Of a stretch of DNA of 64,000 bases, positions 54,043 to 63,014 are shown piece after piece. This stretch comes from an uncultured Christensenellaceae bacterium (GTDB lineage: Bacteria > Bacillota > Clostridia > Christensenellales > UBA3700), in contig CAJUMY010000007.1 of NCBI GenBank assembly GCA_910587685.1, positions 7,488 to 71,487 on the forward strand, given 5' to 3'. Each line of letters starts with the position of its first letter. Position 1 is the stretch's first letter. The notes beneath the pieces were generated by a model. It was not told the DNA's origin. It was given only the letters and a program-made list of their open reading frames with translations, and did no database searches. Both the position numbers and the translations under genes were made by a program.

Positions 54043-54933
54043 TCAAACCGTAAATATTAGATGTCCGTCTTCGTTGATGCTGAAATTATTGACGGCATTA
54101 TCAGACGGATATTTCACTATAAGATGCCCGGATTCATTGATATAAAGATGATAAAAACCGTTGACTTCGCTCATTACGGCATCGTTGCCCCTATCGCCTT
54201 TTTCGCCCTTCTCGCCTCTCGACGGCTTCCCCGTATCAACGTTTCCCAAATACCAATTACTGTTCGCTCCTATAGAGGGCGTGAGCCCCGGAACTCCGGT
54301 ATACCCCATATCGCCCTTCTGCCCGCGTTCGCCCTTCTCTCCTTTTGCTTCGACGCCGAGATCGGTAGACGCGACGAACCAATGCCCGTTGCTCCCGATA
54401 TACGGAGAATCTCCTCTGTCTCCCTTTTCTCCTTTTTCCCCTTTCTCTCCGTCGGCGCCGTTGAACTCGCCTCTCTCGACCTTACGCCGAAGCTCGCCTT
54501 CGATACCAAGAGCCGTATCCGCCGCGCTGTCCGCCCGTCCTATCGCTTCGAACATCTTCGAAAAAAAGTCGTTCCTGTCGTTTTCGTCGAGTCTGCTCTC
54601 CGCCCTTATCGACGGCTCGATATTCACGCTTACTATCTCGCTTCTCAAAACGGCGTCGCCCTTTGTCAAAACCAACTGGAGCTCGCCGAGTCCCGAATAC
54701 CTCGTAACGCACGATGGAATATCGTATACGTAATTTTCTCCTTCGAGCGGTAATTGAAAAGACCTGTGCTTTCTCTCTTTCGGAAGTTCGAACTCCAACA
54801 TAACGCTGTCATATGCGCCGCTGTTTTCGCATTTTACCAAAATGCGATCCGCTAAATGATTGCCCTGTCTCAAAGTAACGGAATCTTTGCCGACGTTAGC
54901 TCCTTCCGAGTCAAAATCAAGTAACGTATCCAT
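54043..54933 (-). CDS. collagen-like, BppU/tail-fibre-related protein
   Basis: 296 residues from MDTLLDFDSE; GGAGG lies only 3 bases before this ATG. Residues about 1-95 resemble the N-terminal domain of phage baseplate/tail proteins (BppU-like). The middle has Gly-X-Y runs such as GEKGEKGEKGDRGD and RGEKGEKGDRGND. These alternate with a repeated unit seen as SPYIGSNGHWFVASTDLGV and TPSIGANSNWYLGNVDTGK. The C-terminus repeats YINESGHLIVKYP and SINEDGHLIFTV. There is no signal peptide. An intrinsic terminator stands right before the gene, so expression may depend on read-through from tetR. Confidence 0.75.
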   Translation of the reverse strand: MDTLLDFDSEGANVGKDSVTLRQGNHLADRILVKCENSGAYDSVMLEFELPKERKHRSFQLPLEGENYVYDIPSCVTRYSGLGELQLVLTKGDAVLRSEIVSVNIEPSIRAESRLDENDRNDFFSKMFEAIGRADSAADTALGIEGELRRKVERGEFNGADGEKGEKGEKGDRGDSPYIGSNGHWFVASTDLGVEAKGEKGERGQKGDMGYTGVPGLTPSIGANSNWYLGNVDTGKPSRGEKGEKGDRGNDAVMSEVNGFYHLYINESGHLIVKYPSDNAVNNFSINEDGHLIFTV

Positions 54934-54943
54934 GATCCTCCAT

Positions 54944-54972
54944 AAAAAAACGCCTTCGTTATCGAAAGCGTT
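54944..54972 (-). terminator. terminator/attenuator between tetR and the collagen-like gene
   Basis: On the minus strand a 10-base stem AACGCTTTCG/CGAAGGCGTT with loop ATAA is followed by TTTTT, ending just before the ribosome site of the next gene. No good promoter fits between it and the start codon. Confidence 0.75.
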
Positions 54973-55039
54973 CCTGCCTCTATCCAAGAGCATCATAACA
55001 TATAAAACGGCGTATCCGTTCCGTTACTGTCATATAATT

Positions 55040-55633
55040 TCAATTTTTTTGAGTGATTATCTTTAGCATTTCCTTGATGTAAAGTTCTCTGTATCTATTC
55101 ATGCCCTCCGTGTCGTTTTCACCGAACTTTCTCTTGAGATTGACGAATGTGAGTATATGACTTGAAAATACGATAGTGAACTTCATCTCGATAACGTCGA
55201 GCGGCTCGCTTGGCAAAACCTCGCTCATCATGGGTTCGAATATTTTGAATATCTCTTCCATCTTTTTACTGGTATATCCGAAAAGCGGATCGGCGACGTT
55301 AAAATCTTCGGAAAGAATATACCGTATGATACCGTAGTTTTTGTCGAAAAATTCGTACAGGAGATCGAGGATCATACGCACGGTATCTTCGACTGATATG
55401 TCTTTCGCCTCGCTTTCCTCCCGTATTTCCTTGGAGCTCGCTATCACTTCGTCAAAAATATTGTTTATTATTATACGAAGCAAGCTTTCCTTGTCGTTAA
55501 AATGATAGTTGACTGAAGCTATATTGACGCCCGACTCGTCGGATATATCTTTGACCGTTATTCTGCCGTTTTTGCGAAGGACCTCCGTCGCTGTATCCAC
55601 TATCAACTTTTTAGTTATCTCGGACTTTCCCAT
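55040..55633 (-). CDS. TetR-family transcriptional regulator
   Basis: 197 residues. The N-terminal helix-turn-helix is typical: TKKLIVDTATEVLRKNG then ITVKDISDESGVNIASVNYH, followed by FNDKESLLRIIINNIFDEV. The C-terminal ligand domain is not specific. It lies between queT and the collagen-like gene on the same strand. Its target is unknown; the closest candidates are its own operon neighbours. Confidence 0.88.
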   Translation of the reverse strand: MGKSEITKKLIVDTATEVLRKNGRITVKDISDESGVNIASVNYHFNDKESLLRIIINNIFDEVIASSKEIREESEAKDISVEDTVRMILDLLYEFFDKNYGIIRYILSEDFNVADPLFGYTSKKMEEIFKIFEPMMSEVLPSEPLDVIEMKFTIVFSSHILTFVNLKRKFGENDTEGMNRYRELYIKEMLKIITQKN

Positions 55634-55761
55634 ATAGATATTCTCCTTCGGAAATTTTTGTATATTTTGCGTTAAAGCCGCAATACCTTACAACCGCGAC
55701 GAAAACTTAACGACTCCGTCTCTCTATCTTTTCCTTATTATATATCACAATTATCCGTGAC

Positions 55762-56394
55762 TTAAAATTTCAAGTCGCCGTTATCGTAACCGTCTTTTAC
55801 GCCGTCGCAGTCATTTACGTCCGTTTCGTTATTATCGCCGTTCCGAGTCGAATTGCCGCCACGTTTTCTCGCCTTTCTTCGTTTTTTCTTTTCTTCGATA
55901 TCCGCCGTTATCTTATAGTAGCGGCCATCCGCTCCGACGAGCCTTAGAAAAGCATCGCGTCTTGAAAAGATCCGCATGAGCGCGTATCCGATACATACCG
56001 AAACGAGTTCTCCCGCCGTAACCGTTAGAAGAGACATAAAGAACGGCTCTCCCAAAATATAGAGTTCCAGAGCGACGAGGATAGACGCGACGACGGGCGG
56101 AATGATCGCAAGATACATACGCTTTGCGTAGCGAATCGCAACAACTGCGAAAGCCGTGCCTAACGTTCCGAAAAACACGTCTATTATGCCCAGCGGCGAA
56201 AACAGATTGACGATAAAGCAACCAAGTATCATTGCGTAAGCGTAGTCTTTATTAAAAAAGCACAGGAGCACGAGCATTTCGGCAAAACGTATCTGCACGG
56301 CGCCGAAAGACAGCGGATATACGGCGAGCGACATAACGGCGTACAGAGCCGCCGAGATAGCTATTCTTGCAAGTCTAAGCGATGATTTTCTCAT
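55762..56394 (-). CDS. queT: queuosine precursor transporter QueT
   Basis: 210 residues. The membrane part (1-150) has the QueT (COG4708) signatures YPLSFGAVQIRFAEMLVLLCF and LGCFIVNLFSPLGIIDVFFGTLGT. QueT is the substrate-binding S component of an ECF transporter for preQ0/preQ1/queuine-type precursors. A basic, then Asp/Asn-rich tail of about 55 residues is an unusual addition. The ATG overlaps the stop of the radical SAM gene (ATGA), and the pair sits under a preQ1 riboswitch. Confidence 0.9.
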   Translation of the reverse strand: MRKSSLRLARIAISAALYAVMSLAVYPLSFGAVQIRFAEMLVLLCFFNKDYAYAMILGCFIVNLFSPLGIIDVFFGTLGTAFAVVAIRYAKRMYLAIIPPVVASILVALELYILGEPFFMSLLTVTAGELVSVCIGYALMRIFSRRDAFLRLVGADGRYYKITADIEEKKKRRKARKRGGNSTRNGDNNETDVNDCDGVKDGYDNGDLKF

Positions 56395-57088
56395 AACTCT
56401 CCCACCCCGAAATCGGTATTGCGCGCGAGATAATCTACGTTGTCCATACCTCTCAGCATATCTCCGTACTTTCGATCAAACCATTTTATCAGCTCTCTGT
56501 CCGCTTTTACTGGAGTGGAATTATCATTGAATATATTTACGCATCCGTACTTGAAATTTTTCATAAGTATATCTATATCGCGGCTTATCGACTCTTTTTT
56601 CTGCCCCTTTACGCCGACTAGTAAACATATCGAATCAAAATAATCGCTAACATCGGAAATATTATCTATATGTATGCCTTTATTCAAAACTTTGTTGCGA
56701 AACTCATCGTCGAACGTCTCGATCCCGCGCTTGAAAATGATCGGTATCCCAAAATATTCTCTCATCTCGCCGAGCCTTTTTCTATAGGCGTAATAGCTCT
56801 CGAAATACAAAAGTTCGATGCCCTTTTCTTCTACTGCGCGTTTGATCTCCTCTAGCGTCCTCTTATCGAGCTCGAATACGCTTCCCGAGTTGATGACATC
56901 GAGCGCTTTGAACTCTCCTGTAACGAGTTGCAACGTCTCCGAGTTGATACGGTACATTTCGTCTTCGTCGATCGAATTATCTTCGATATAATCGCAAAAT
57001 GCGCATTTGCCCAAACGCGCGGTTTGCCTTTGAGCAGGACAAGCTCTCTTCTGCGAGCTTTACCCACCTCTCTTGAATACCTATTCAT
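56391..57088 (-). pseudogene. QueL-like radical SAM protein (queuosine salvage), frameshifted
   Basis: The start is the ATG at 57088 after AAGGAG; the first frame reads MNRYSREVGKARRRELVLLKGKPRVW and then loses the reading. The second frame continues from GKCAFCDYIEDNSIDEDE to 56391. One extra G in the CCC/GGG run at 57010-57012 would restore VWGKCAFCDY and a 232-residue protein. The family (radical SAM next to queT, related to QueL queuine lyase) has a CX4CX2C cluster; the first Cys position reads Arg here (KPRVWGKCAFC), which is a second anomaly. The restored protein resembles relatives throughout (VTGEFKALDVINSGSVFEL, LLYFESYYAYRKRLGEMR). It is either a decaying gene or an assembly error. 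Confidence 0.7.
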
Positions 57089-57095
57089 AATAGTT

Positions 57096-57140
57096 CTCCT
57101 TGTTTTAGTATTTATAGAGGTGGTTACCAAGCACACCTCT
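57096..57140 (-). promoter_or_regulatory. preQ1-I riboswitch
   Basis: On the minus strand AGAGGTG (57140-57134) and CACCTCT form stem P1 around the loop TGCTTGGTAAC, followed by the A-rich tail ATAAATACTAAAACA. CTAA in the tail can pair with TTGG in the loop to make the P2 pseudoknot. The ribosome site AAGGAG follows at once, so ligand binding would hide it and block translation. The genes it controls (queL-like, queT) fit queuosine precursor salvage. Confidence 0.88.
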
Positions 57141-57286
57141 TGAAAGCGAATATTTTAGCTTCCGAATATATCATATAATTTTAACGGCTCCGTGTCAATC
57201 GTATTTCGGAAAATCGTTTGACGCAAACTTTGTTTTATTATTAGCTTTAATGGGATAAATATGTTGAATTTTCGAATTTTTTACTA

Positions 57287-57315
57287 TTGACTTTGACGCG
57301 TCGTAAATATATAAT
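57287..57315 (+). promoter_or_regulatory. promoter of fucI
   Basis: TTGACT (57287-57292) and TATAAT (57310-57315), 17 bases apart, about 70 bases before the ATG. Confidence 0.85.
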
Positions 57316-57384
57316 AATAGTTAACGGTAAAAGTCGGCAAAATGCTTTTTACGTTAGCAAAATACAAATAAAAGGTGAAGTTTT

Positions 57385-59145
57385 ATGAAAGGAAGAATAG
57401 GAATCCGCCCCGTAATAGACGGCAGAAGACAAGGCATTAGAGAAAGCCTCGAAGATCAGACCATGAGAATGGCGACAATGACGAAAGAGCTTCTCGAAAA
57501 TAATATATTTTATTCCGACGGAACGCCCGTCGAGGTCGTTATAGCGGATACGACCATAGGCGGCGGAGCGGAATCGGCAAAGTGCGCCGAAAAATTCGCT
57601 AAGGAAAACGTATTCGCGACGATAACCGTCACTCCCTGCTGGTGCTACGGCACCGAGACCATGGATCTCGATCCCGCTACGGTCAAAGCCGTATGGGGAT
57701 TCAACGGCACGGAAAGACCGGGCGCCGTATATCTCGCCGCAGTTATGGCGGCGTACGCGCAAAGAGGGCTTCCCGCTTTCTCTATATACGGTCACGACGT
57801 TCAGGACGCCGACGACAAGACTATCCCCGACGACGTTCGCGAAAAGCTGCTTCGCTTTGCAAGAGCCGCAATGGTGATAGAGTCCATGAAGAACAAGGCG
57901 TATCTCAATATCGGCGGCGTTGCAATGGGCATAGCAGGTTCTAACGTCGATCCGCTCTTTATGCAGAATTATCTCGGACTTCGCACCGAGTGGGTCGATA
58001 TGACGGAAGTATTAAGACGTATAGAGCTCGGCATTTACGATCGCGACGAGTACGAGATCGCAAGAGAATGGGTGAGAAAGAACTGCCCTTACGGCATCGA
58101 CATCAACGCTGAACCCAAGAGCGCCGAAGAAAAAGAAAAGGCGTGGGACTTTAACGTCAAGATGACTCTGGTAATTATGGACCTCATGCACGGCAACAAG
58201 AAGCTCGCGGATATGGGCTTTATCGAGGAGTCCAACGGCAGGAACGCAGTCGTCGGAGGATTCCAAGGTCAGAGGAACTGGACGGACTGGCTTCCCAACG
58301 GCGACTTCCCCGAGGCTATCCTCAACTCCACCTTCGACTGGAACGGTAAAAGAGAGCCGTTCAACCTCGCTACCGAGAACGACACGCTCAACGGTATCGC
58401 TATGCTTTTCGCCAACAAACTGACGCATAGAGCCAGCGTATTCGCAGACGTCAGAACCTATTGGTCGCCCGACGCAGTCAAGAGAGTGACTGGTTGGACG
58501 CCCGAAGGTAAAGCTTCGAACGGCTTCATCCATCTCATCAACAGCGGCGCCGCGGCGCTCGACGCAACGGGCGAAAGCGTTGACGAAAACGGCAAGCACC
58601 TCATGAAAAAATGGTGGGATATGACCGAAGAAGATATCAATGCCTGCCTTAAAGCTACCGATTGGTGTCCCGCTAACCTCGGCTACTTCAGAGGCCTCGG
58701 TTATTCGTCTCACTTTAAGACGGGCTACGAAATGCCCGTTACGATGATACGTATCAACCTCATCAACGGCATCGGACCGGTTCTTCAGCTCGCGGAAGGC
58801 TACACCGTAACGCTGCCCGACAAAGTACACAGGATACTCGACGAGAGAACCGATAAGACTTGGCCTACGACTTGGTTCGCTCCTAATATTACAGGCGAGG
58901 GCGCGTTCAAAGACGTATATTCCGTCATGGCTAACTGGGGCGCTAATCACGGCGCATTCGCATACGGACACATAGGTAAAGATCTCATCACGCTCTGCTC
59001 TATGCTTCGCATACCCGTATCTCTCCATAACGTAAAAGACGAGGATATTTTCCGTCCGCAGTGTTGGTCGGCGTTCGGCACGAAAGATCTCGAAGGCGCA
59101 GACTACAGAGCTTGCGCGAACTACGGAGCTCTTTATAAGAGGTAA
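57385..59145 (+). CDS. fucI: L-fucose isomerase
   Basis: 586 residues, close to the 591 of the E. coli enzyme. Conserved stretches include RIGIRPVIDGRRQGIRESLE, TVTPCWCYGTETMD, NVDPLFMQNYLG, NLATENDTLNGIAMLFANKL and the C-terminal GANHGAFAYGHIGKDL; the Glu, Asp and His ligands of the Mn site lie in these last stretches. It interconverts L-fucose and L-fuculose (also D-arabinose and ribulose). No fuculokinase or aldolase gene is adjacent. It has its own promoter. Confidence 0.96.
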   Translation: MKGRIGIRPVIDGRRQGIRESLEDQTMRMATMTKELLENNIFYSDGTPVEVVIADTTIGGGAESAKCAEKFAKENVFATITVTPCWCYGTETMDLDPATVKAVWGFNGTERPGAVYLAAVMAAYAQRGLPAFSIYGHDVQDADDKTIPDDVREKLLRFARAAMVIESMKNKAYLNIGGVAMGIAGSNVDPLFMQNYLGLRTEWVDMTEVLRRIELGIYDRDEYEIAREWVRKNCPYGIDINAEPKSAEEKEKAWDFNVKMTLVIMDLMHGNKKLADMGFIEESNGRNAVVGGFQGQRNWTDWLPNGDFPEAILNSTFDWNGKREPFNLATENDTLNGIAMLFANKLTHRASVFADVRTYWSPDAVKRVTGWTPEGKASNGFIHLINSGAAALDATGESVDENGKHLMKKWWDMTEEDINACLKATDWCPANLGYFRGLGYSSHFKTGYEMPVTMIRINLINGIGPVLQLAEGYTVTLPDKVHRILDERTDKTWPTTWFAPNITGEGAFKDVYSVMANWGANHGAFAYGHIGKDLITLCSMLRIPVSLHNVKDEDIFRPQCWSAFGTKDLEGADYRACANYGALYKR

Positions 59146-59283
59146 ACGGATTTTACGAGATTTGATAACTTATAGCTGTCAGCTCGTTTACTATACGCAG
59201 CGAATATAAAAGAGGAGCGCTCGTACTTCTCTTTTATATTAAACGTAATAATAACTAAAAGAAATATAAATCGGGAGAGCATC

Positions 59284-59569
59284 ATGAAAGGATTCTTGGA
59301 AATACGACGGAAAGACGTACGATATTATTGACAGCATGGTAAAATGCGACAGCACGAAATACGTCTTTTACGGTCACACTCACGCCTTGGGTTTTTCCTA
59401 TTTCGACGAGCCTAGCGGTATCCTTTTCACGAACGGCAACAAGAGCGGTTTCAACTATAACGACGCTACCGCAAAGACAGGCGGAACGCTCATAGAACTT
59501 TCCGCGGACGGAACCGCCGAAATAAAGTGCCTTTACGACGATCTCGTATCGTTAAAAGAGCTCGCTTGA
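59284..59569 (+). pseudogene. metallophosphoesterase C-terminal remnant
   Basis: GGGAGAGCATC and an ATG at 59284 precede a frame that stops after about 15 codons. Removing one A joins it to a frame encoding KDSWKYDGKTYDIIDS and then VFYGHTHALGFSYF, ending at 59569. The GHTH motif is the last metal-binding motif of calcineurin-like phosphoesterases. The N-terminal metal motifs (DxH, GDxxD) are absent, so this is a truncated, shifted remnant of about 95 codons. The part from the ATG at 59336 (77 codons) could still be translated. Confidence 0.6.
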
Positions 59570-59631
59570 TTTAATGAATAAATTATAGCGTTATATTTTT
59601 ATGCTATTATCGAAAATTTTTTGAAAAACGT

Positions 59632-59667
59632 AAGATAAAAAGAGCGTTCTTTTTCTCAAGAACGCTC
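59632..59667 (-). terminator. intrinsic terminator of the small unknown gene
   Basis: On the minus strand GAGCGTTCTT pairs with AAGAACGCTC and is followed by TTTTTATCTT. Confidence 0.85.
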
Positions 59668-59686
59668 CTTTTACGTATGATATTAT

Positions 59687-59965
59687 TCAGCGGTAAAATC
59701 TTGCCGTTTTGACTTTCATCGCCTCGGAAAGTTTTAGCGATTCGTTAGTATCCGCGAGCAGTTCGTAAAGACATATGAAACTGCCTACCGTTTCTCTGTC
59801 GATACATTCGGGATAGCTGTTAGAAAACTCGATGAGATCGCCGATTATCAGCTTCTGCCTCTTCGTAATGCTGTCAAGCCATACAACGTAGGCTTTTGAA
59901 ATATTTCTCTCAGCAAAATCACTGTCGTTATCGTTCAGAACCCTGCTTTTTAATATGTTTTTCAT
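59687..59965 (-). CDS. small protein of unknown function
   Basis: 92 residues, predicted mostly helical and mixed charged, with one cysteine-containing stretch (SFICLYELLADTN). I recognise no family. GGGAG lies 11 bases before the ATG, a loose spacing, but the gene has a clear terminator directly behind it and normal composition, so it is probably real. It stands alone on the minus strand between the phosphoesterase remnant and the GH3 gene. Confidence 0.6.
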   Translation of the reverse strand: MKNILKSRVLNDNDSDFAERNISKAYVVWLDSITKRQKLIIGDLIEFSNSYPECIDRETVGSFICLYELLADTNESLKLSEAMKVKTARFYR

Positions 59966-60077
59966 TCTTCATTAGTCTCCCTTCTTTACGTTTACAATGC
60001 CATTTTATAACGCCGCCGTTGACAAAATTGTCATATTAAAAAATTTTTATTTTGGCGGAAAAATTTTCCTCATAATA

Positions 60078-60107
60078 TTGAATTATAATATAAAACTGTG
60101 ATAAAAT
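60078..60107 (+). promoter_or_regulatory. candidate promoter of the GH3 gene
   Basis: TTGAAT (60078-60083) and TAAAAT (60102-60107), 18 bases apart, about 70 bases before the ATG. Confidence 0.55.
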
Positions 60108-60181
60108 GTTATTATGTTTAGGAGTTCGCATAACTGCTCGCGGACAGCTTAATAGAAAATTATAATAACGGAGATAAAATT

Positions 60182-62689
60182 ATGAAGAATCAGGAACTTA
60201 TCAGCAAGATGACGCTTGAAGAAAAGGCGTCGCTCTGTTCCGGTCTCGACAACTGGCATCTTAAGGGCGTCAAGAGACTCGGTATCCCGTCGATAATGAT
60301 AACCGACGGACCTCACGGACTGAGAAAACAGACCGAAAGCAGCGCAGGCGTTCACGATTCGGTGAAGGCGACTTGTTTCCCGACGGCATGTACGACGGCT
60401 TCGTCTTGGGACGTCGATCTTGTCAAAGAGGTCGGAGTAGCTCTCGGCGAAGAGTGTCTGCAAGAAGAGGTCTCGGTGGTCTTGGGTCCGGGCGTCAACA
60501 TCAAGCGTTCGCCTCTTTGCGGACGTAACTTCGAATACTTTTCGGAAGACCCTTACCTTGCGGGACATATGTCGGCGGCGTTCATCAACGGCGTACAGTC
60601 TCAGGGCATAGGCACTTCGCTAAAGCATTTCGCATGCAACTCGCAGGAAGCGAGACGTATGACGATAAGCGCCGTCATCGACGAGAGAACTTTGAGGGAA
60701 ATATATCTTACCGCTTTCGAGATAGCGGTGAAGGATTCGAGCCCCTACACTCTCATGTGTTCGTATAATAAGATAAACGGCGTATACTCGAGTGAGAACA
60801 AACACCTTCTTACTGAAATCCTCCGCGACGAATGGGGATTCGACGGCATAGTCATGAGCGACTGGGGCGCCGTAAACGTTCGCCCTGACGGCGTGGACGC
60901 AGGTCTCGACCTCGAAATGCCGGCAAGCGGAGGCATCAACGACAAACTCATCGTCAAGGCGGTAAAAGACGGCTCTCTCGACGAGGCGGTTCTCGATAAA
61001 CGCGTTGACGACCTTCTTACTCTCATACTCAAGGCCGAGAAGAATAAAAAGCAGTTCGTATACGATATCGACGCTCACGACGAGCTCGTAAGAAAGGTCG
61101 CGAGAGAGAGCAGCGTTCTTCTCAAGAACGACGGTATCCTCCCCCTCTCTTCCGACGAAAAGATACTCGTAGTCGGAGCTTTGGCTGACAAACCGAGATT
61201 CCAAGGCGCGGGCAGTTCTCACATATGTCCGCATAAGGTCACTTCGATACTTGACGATCTCAAAGCGAAGAAAATACCGTTCGAATACGTTCCCGGATAT
61301 AAAGGTTACAATATGGCGTCCAAGAAGTCGGACGAGGCTCTTTTGAACGAAGCCGTCGAGCTCGCCAAGAAGTACGATAAGATACTCATCGTATCGGGAC
61401 TTCCCGACGAGTACGAATCGGAAGGATTCGACAGAACGACTCTTTCGCTTCCCGATACTCACAACGTTCTCATTGACAAGATAACGGCTCTCGGCAAAAA
61501 GGTCGTTGTCGATCTCAATATGGGATCGCCCGTGACCATGCCGTGGATCGACAAAGTGAACGGCGTGCTTGTGAGCTACCTCGGCGGACAGGCGTCGGGC
61601 GGCGCGGCTGTCGAACTTCTCTACGGCTACGACAATCCGTCGGGAAAACTTGCGGAGACGTTCCCGCTTGCGCTTGAGGACACTCCCTGCTACAACTATT
61701 TCCCGGGCGACAAGTTCACTGTTCAGCACAGAGAGAGCGTATACGTAGGCTACCGCTACTACGAGACGGCGAAGAAAGATGTTCTCTTCCCGTTCGGTTA
61801 CGGTCTCAGTTATACGAGCTTCGAGTATTCCGATCTCAAGATAGACAAGAACGAATTTGCCTCTAATGAAGACGTGACCTTCTCTGTATCGGTAACCAAC
61901 ACGGGAGACAGAAAGGGTAAAGAGATCGTCGAGGTATACGTATCTCCGATAGACTCCAAGATAGACAGACCGGTAAAAGAACTAAAAGCGTTCAAAAAGG
62001 TCGAACTTCTCCCAGGCGAGACGAAGAGCGTTACCTTCACGCTCGGCAAGAGGGCGTTCGCATATTACGATATAGATAAGAACGACTGGAGCGTAGACAA
62101 GGGCGAATACGATATCATAGTGGCAAAGAACGCAAGCGACGCTTCGCTCGCGGCTCGCATCGCGATAACCGACGGAAACGAGGAGAATAGGCGTCTCAAG
62201 ACCGACAGTTGGTACAACAACGTCAACGGCAACGAGATACCCGAAGAGGACTTCGCCGAACTTTACGCGGCGCCGATCCCTCCCAAGATGTCGTTCCCGA
62301 AGAAAGGCGAATTCACTCCCGACCATTGCTTTGACGATATGATGCCCGCATCATGGCTTGCGCGCAAAGTATCTTCGCTCGCAAAGTTCGCGATAGGAAA
62401 GATAATGCACGTCCAAAAGACCGATCCTAGCCTTCTCATGATGCACGAGACGTTCCTCAATTCGCCGCTCAGAAGTATTCCCGCGACGTCGCAAGGCATA
62501 CTCTCGCCTAACGGTATCGACGGTATGCTCCTCATCTTCAACGGACATTTCTTCAAAGGACTCGGCTCTGTCCTTAAAGATATAATGGCGCAGGGAAAGG
62601 TCAAAAAGGCTGAAGAGAAAGCGCTCAAAGAAGCCGAAGCGGCTCTTGAAAAAGAGGCGGCGGAAAAAGAAAAGAGCGATAAAAAATAA
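60182..62689 (+). CDS. glycoside hydrolase family 3 (beta-glucosidase type)
   Basis: 835 residues without a signal peptide, so probably cytoplasmic. The N-terminal barrel has ITDGPHGLRK, GPGVNIKRSPLCGRNFEYFS, SLKHFACNSQE and the nucleophile in GIVMSDWGA (Asp227). The second domain has VLLKNDGILPLS and GYDNPSGKLAETFP. A fibronectin-III-like domain (VSVTNTGDRKGKEIVEVYVS) follows at about 565-655. The last 130 residues are an extra domain ending in a Lys/Glu/Ala coiled-coil-like tail. It likely releases glucose or a related sugar from oligosaccharides; the specificity is not visible. Confidence 0.94.
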   Translation: MKNQELISKMTLEEKASLCSGLDNWHLKGVKRLGIPSIMITDGPHGLRKQTESSAGVHDSVKATCFPTACTTASSWDVDLVKEVGVALGEECLQEEVSVVLGPGVNIKRSPLCGRNFEYFSEDPYLAGHMSAAFINGVQSQGIGTSLKHFACNSQEARRMTISAVIDERTLREIYLTAFEIAVKDSSPYTLMCSYNKINGVYSSENKHLLTEILRDEWGFDGIVMSDWGAVNVRPDGVDAGLDLEMPASGGINDKLIVKAVKDGSLDEAVLDKRVDDLLTLILKAEKNKKQFVYDIDAHDELVRKVARESSVLLKNDGILPLSSDEKILVVGALADKPRFQGAGSSHICPHKVTSILDDLKAKKIPFEYVPGYKGYNMASKKSDEALLNEAVELAKKYDKILIVSGLPDEYESEGFDRTTLSLPDTHNVLIDKITALGKKVVVDLNMGSPVTMPWIDKVNGVLVSYLGGQASGGAAVELLYGYDNPSGKLAETFPLALEDTPCYNYFPGDKFTVQHRESVYVGYRYYETAKKDVLFPFGYGLSYTSFEYSDLKIDKNEFASNEDVTFSVSVTNTGDRKGKEIVEVYVSPIDSKIDRPVKELKAFKKVELLPGETKSVTFTLGKRAFAYYDIDKNDWSVDKGEYDIIVAKNASDASLAARIAITDGNEENRRLKTDSWYNNVNGNEIPEEDFAELYAAPIPPKMSFPKKGEFTPDHCFDDMMPASWLARKVSSLAKFAIGKIMHVQKTDPSLLMMHETFLNSPLRSIPATSQGILSPNGIDGMLLIFNGHFFKGLGSVLKDIMAQGKVKKAEEKALKEAEAALEKEAAEKEKSDKK

Positions 62690-62727
62690 CAAAACCGATA
62701 GCGATCAAAATCGTATCGGCAAAAATC

Positions 62728-62762
62728 AAAAAGCCGACTTTCGTTTGAAAGTCGGCTTTTTA
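62728..62762. terminator. terminator after the GH3 gene
   Basis: AAAAAGCCGACTTTC pairs with GAAAGTCGGCTTTTT, giving a T-tract in both directions. The rest of the gap to 63003 shows no other element apart from an AT-rich spacer. Confidence 0.9.
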
Positions 62763-62982
62763 ATTGCCGCAAGAGGCTTTTACTATAAAGATATTTCGTT
62801 CCGTCTTTATAGCGATCCTTTATAAAAGCGTCAGATAATAACAGCTCTTAATATTGAATAATGACAGCTTATTTTTGCTAAACGAATAAATATATTTTAC
62901 TGATAGGCGCAAAATACAGAGAGCTATATTATAATTAAAACATAGGTATATGTATGTAATAATTAACGTTGATCACTAAGAC

Positions 62983-63014
62983 GCGAAACGTGATATATGG
63001 ACATCACGTTTCGC
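62983..63014 (-). repeat. inverted repeat over the stop of the last gene
   Basis: GCGAAACGTGAT and its complement are separated by eight bases and include the TGA stop at 63004. No T-tract follows in either direction. Confidence 0.5.

Noticed and set aside
54043..54996. Longer start of the collagen-like protein at 54996 or 54993
   Set aside because: It would place a full intrinsic terminator inside the coding region and adds residues unlike the BppU-type start; the ATG at 54933 has GGAGG before it.
53610..57140. Prophage or tailocin region
   Set aside because: Only two tail-fibre-like genes occur; there is no capsid, portal, sheath, lysis or integrase gene, and housekeeping genes flank them closely.
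60620..61729. 369-codon minus-strand frame opposite the GH3 gene
   Set aside because: It is an antisense shadow of an unmistakable GH3 coding sequence, with no start signals.
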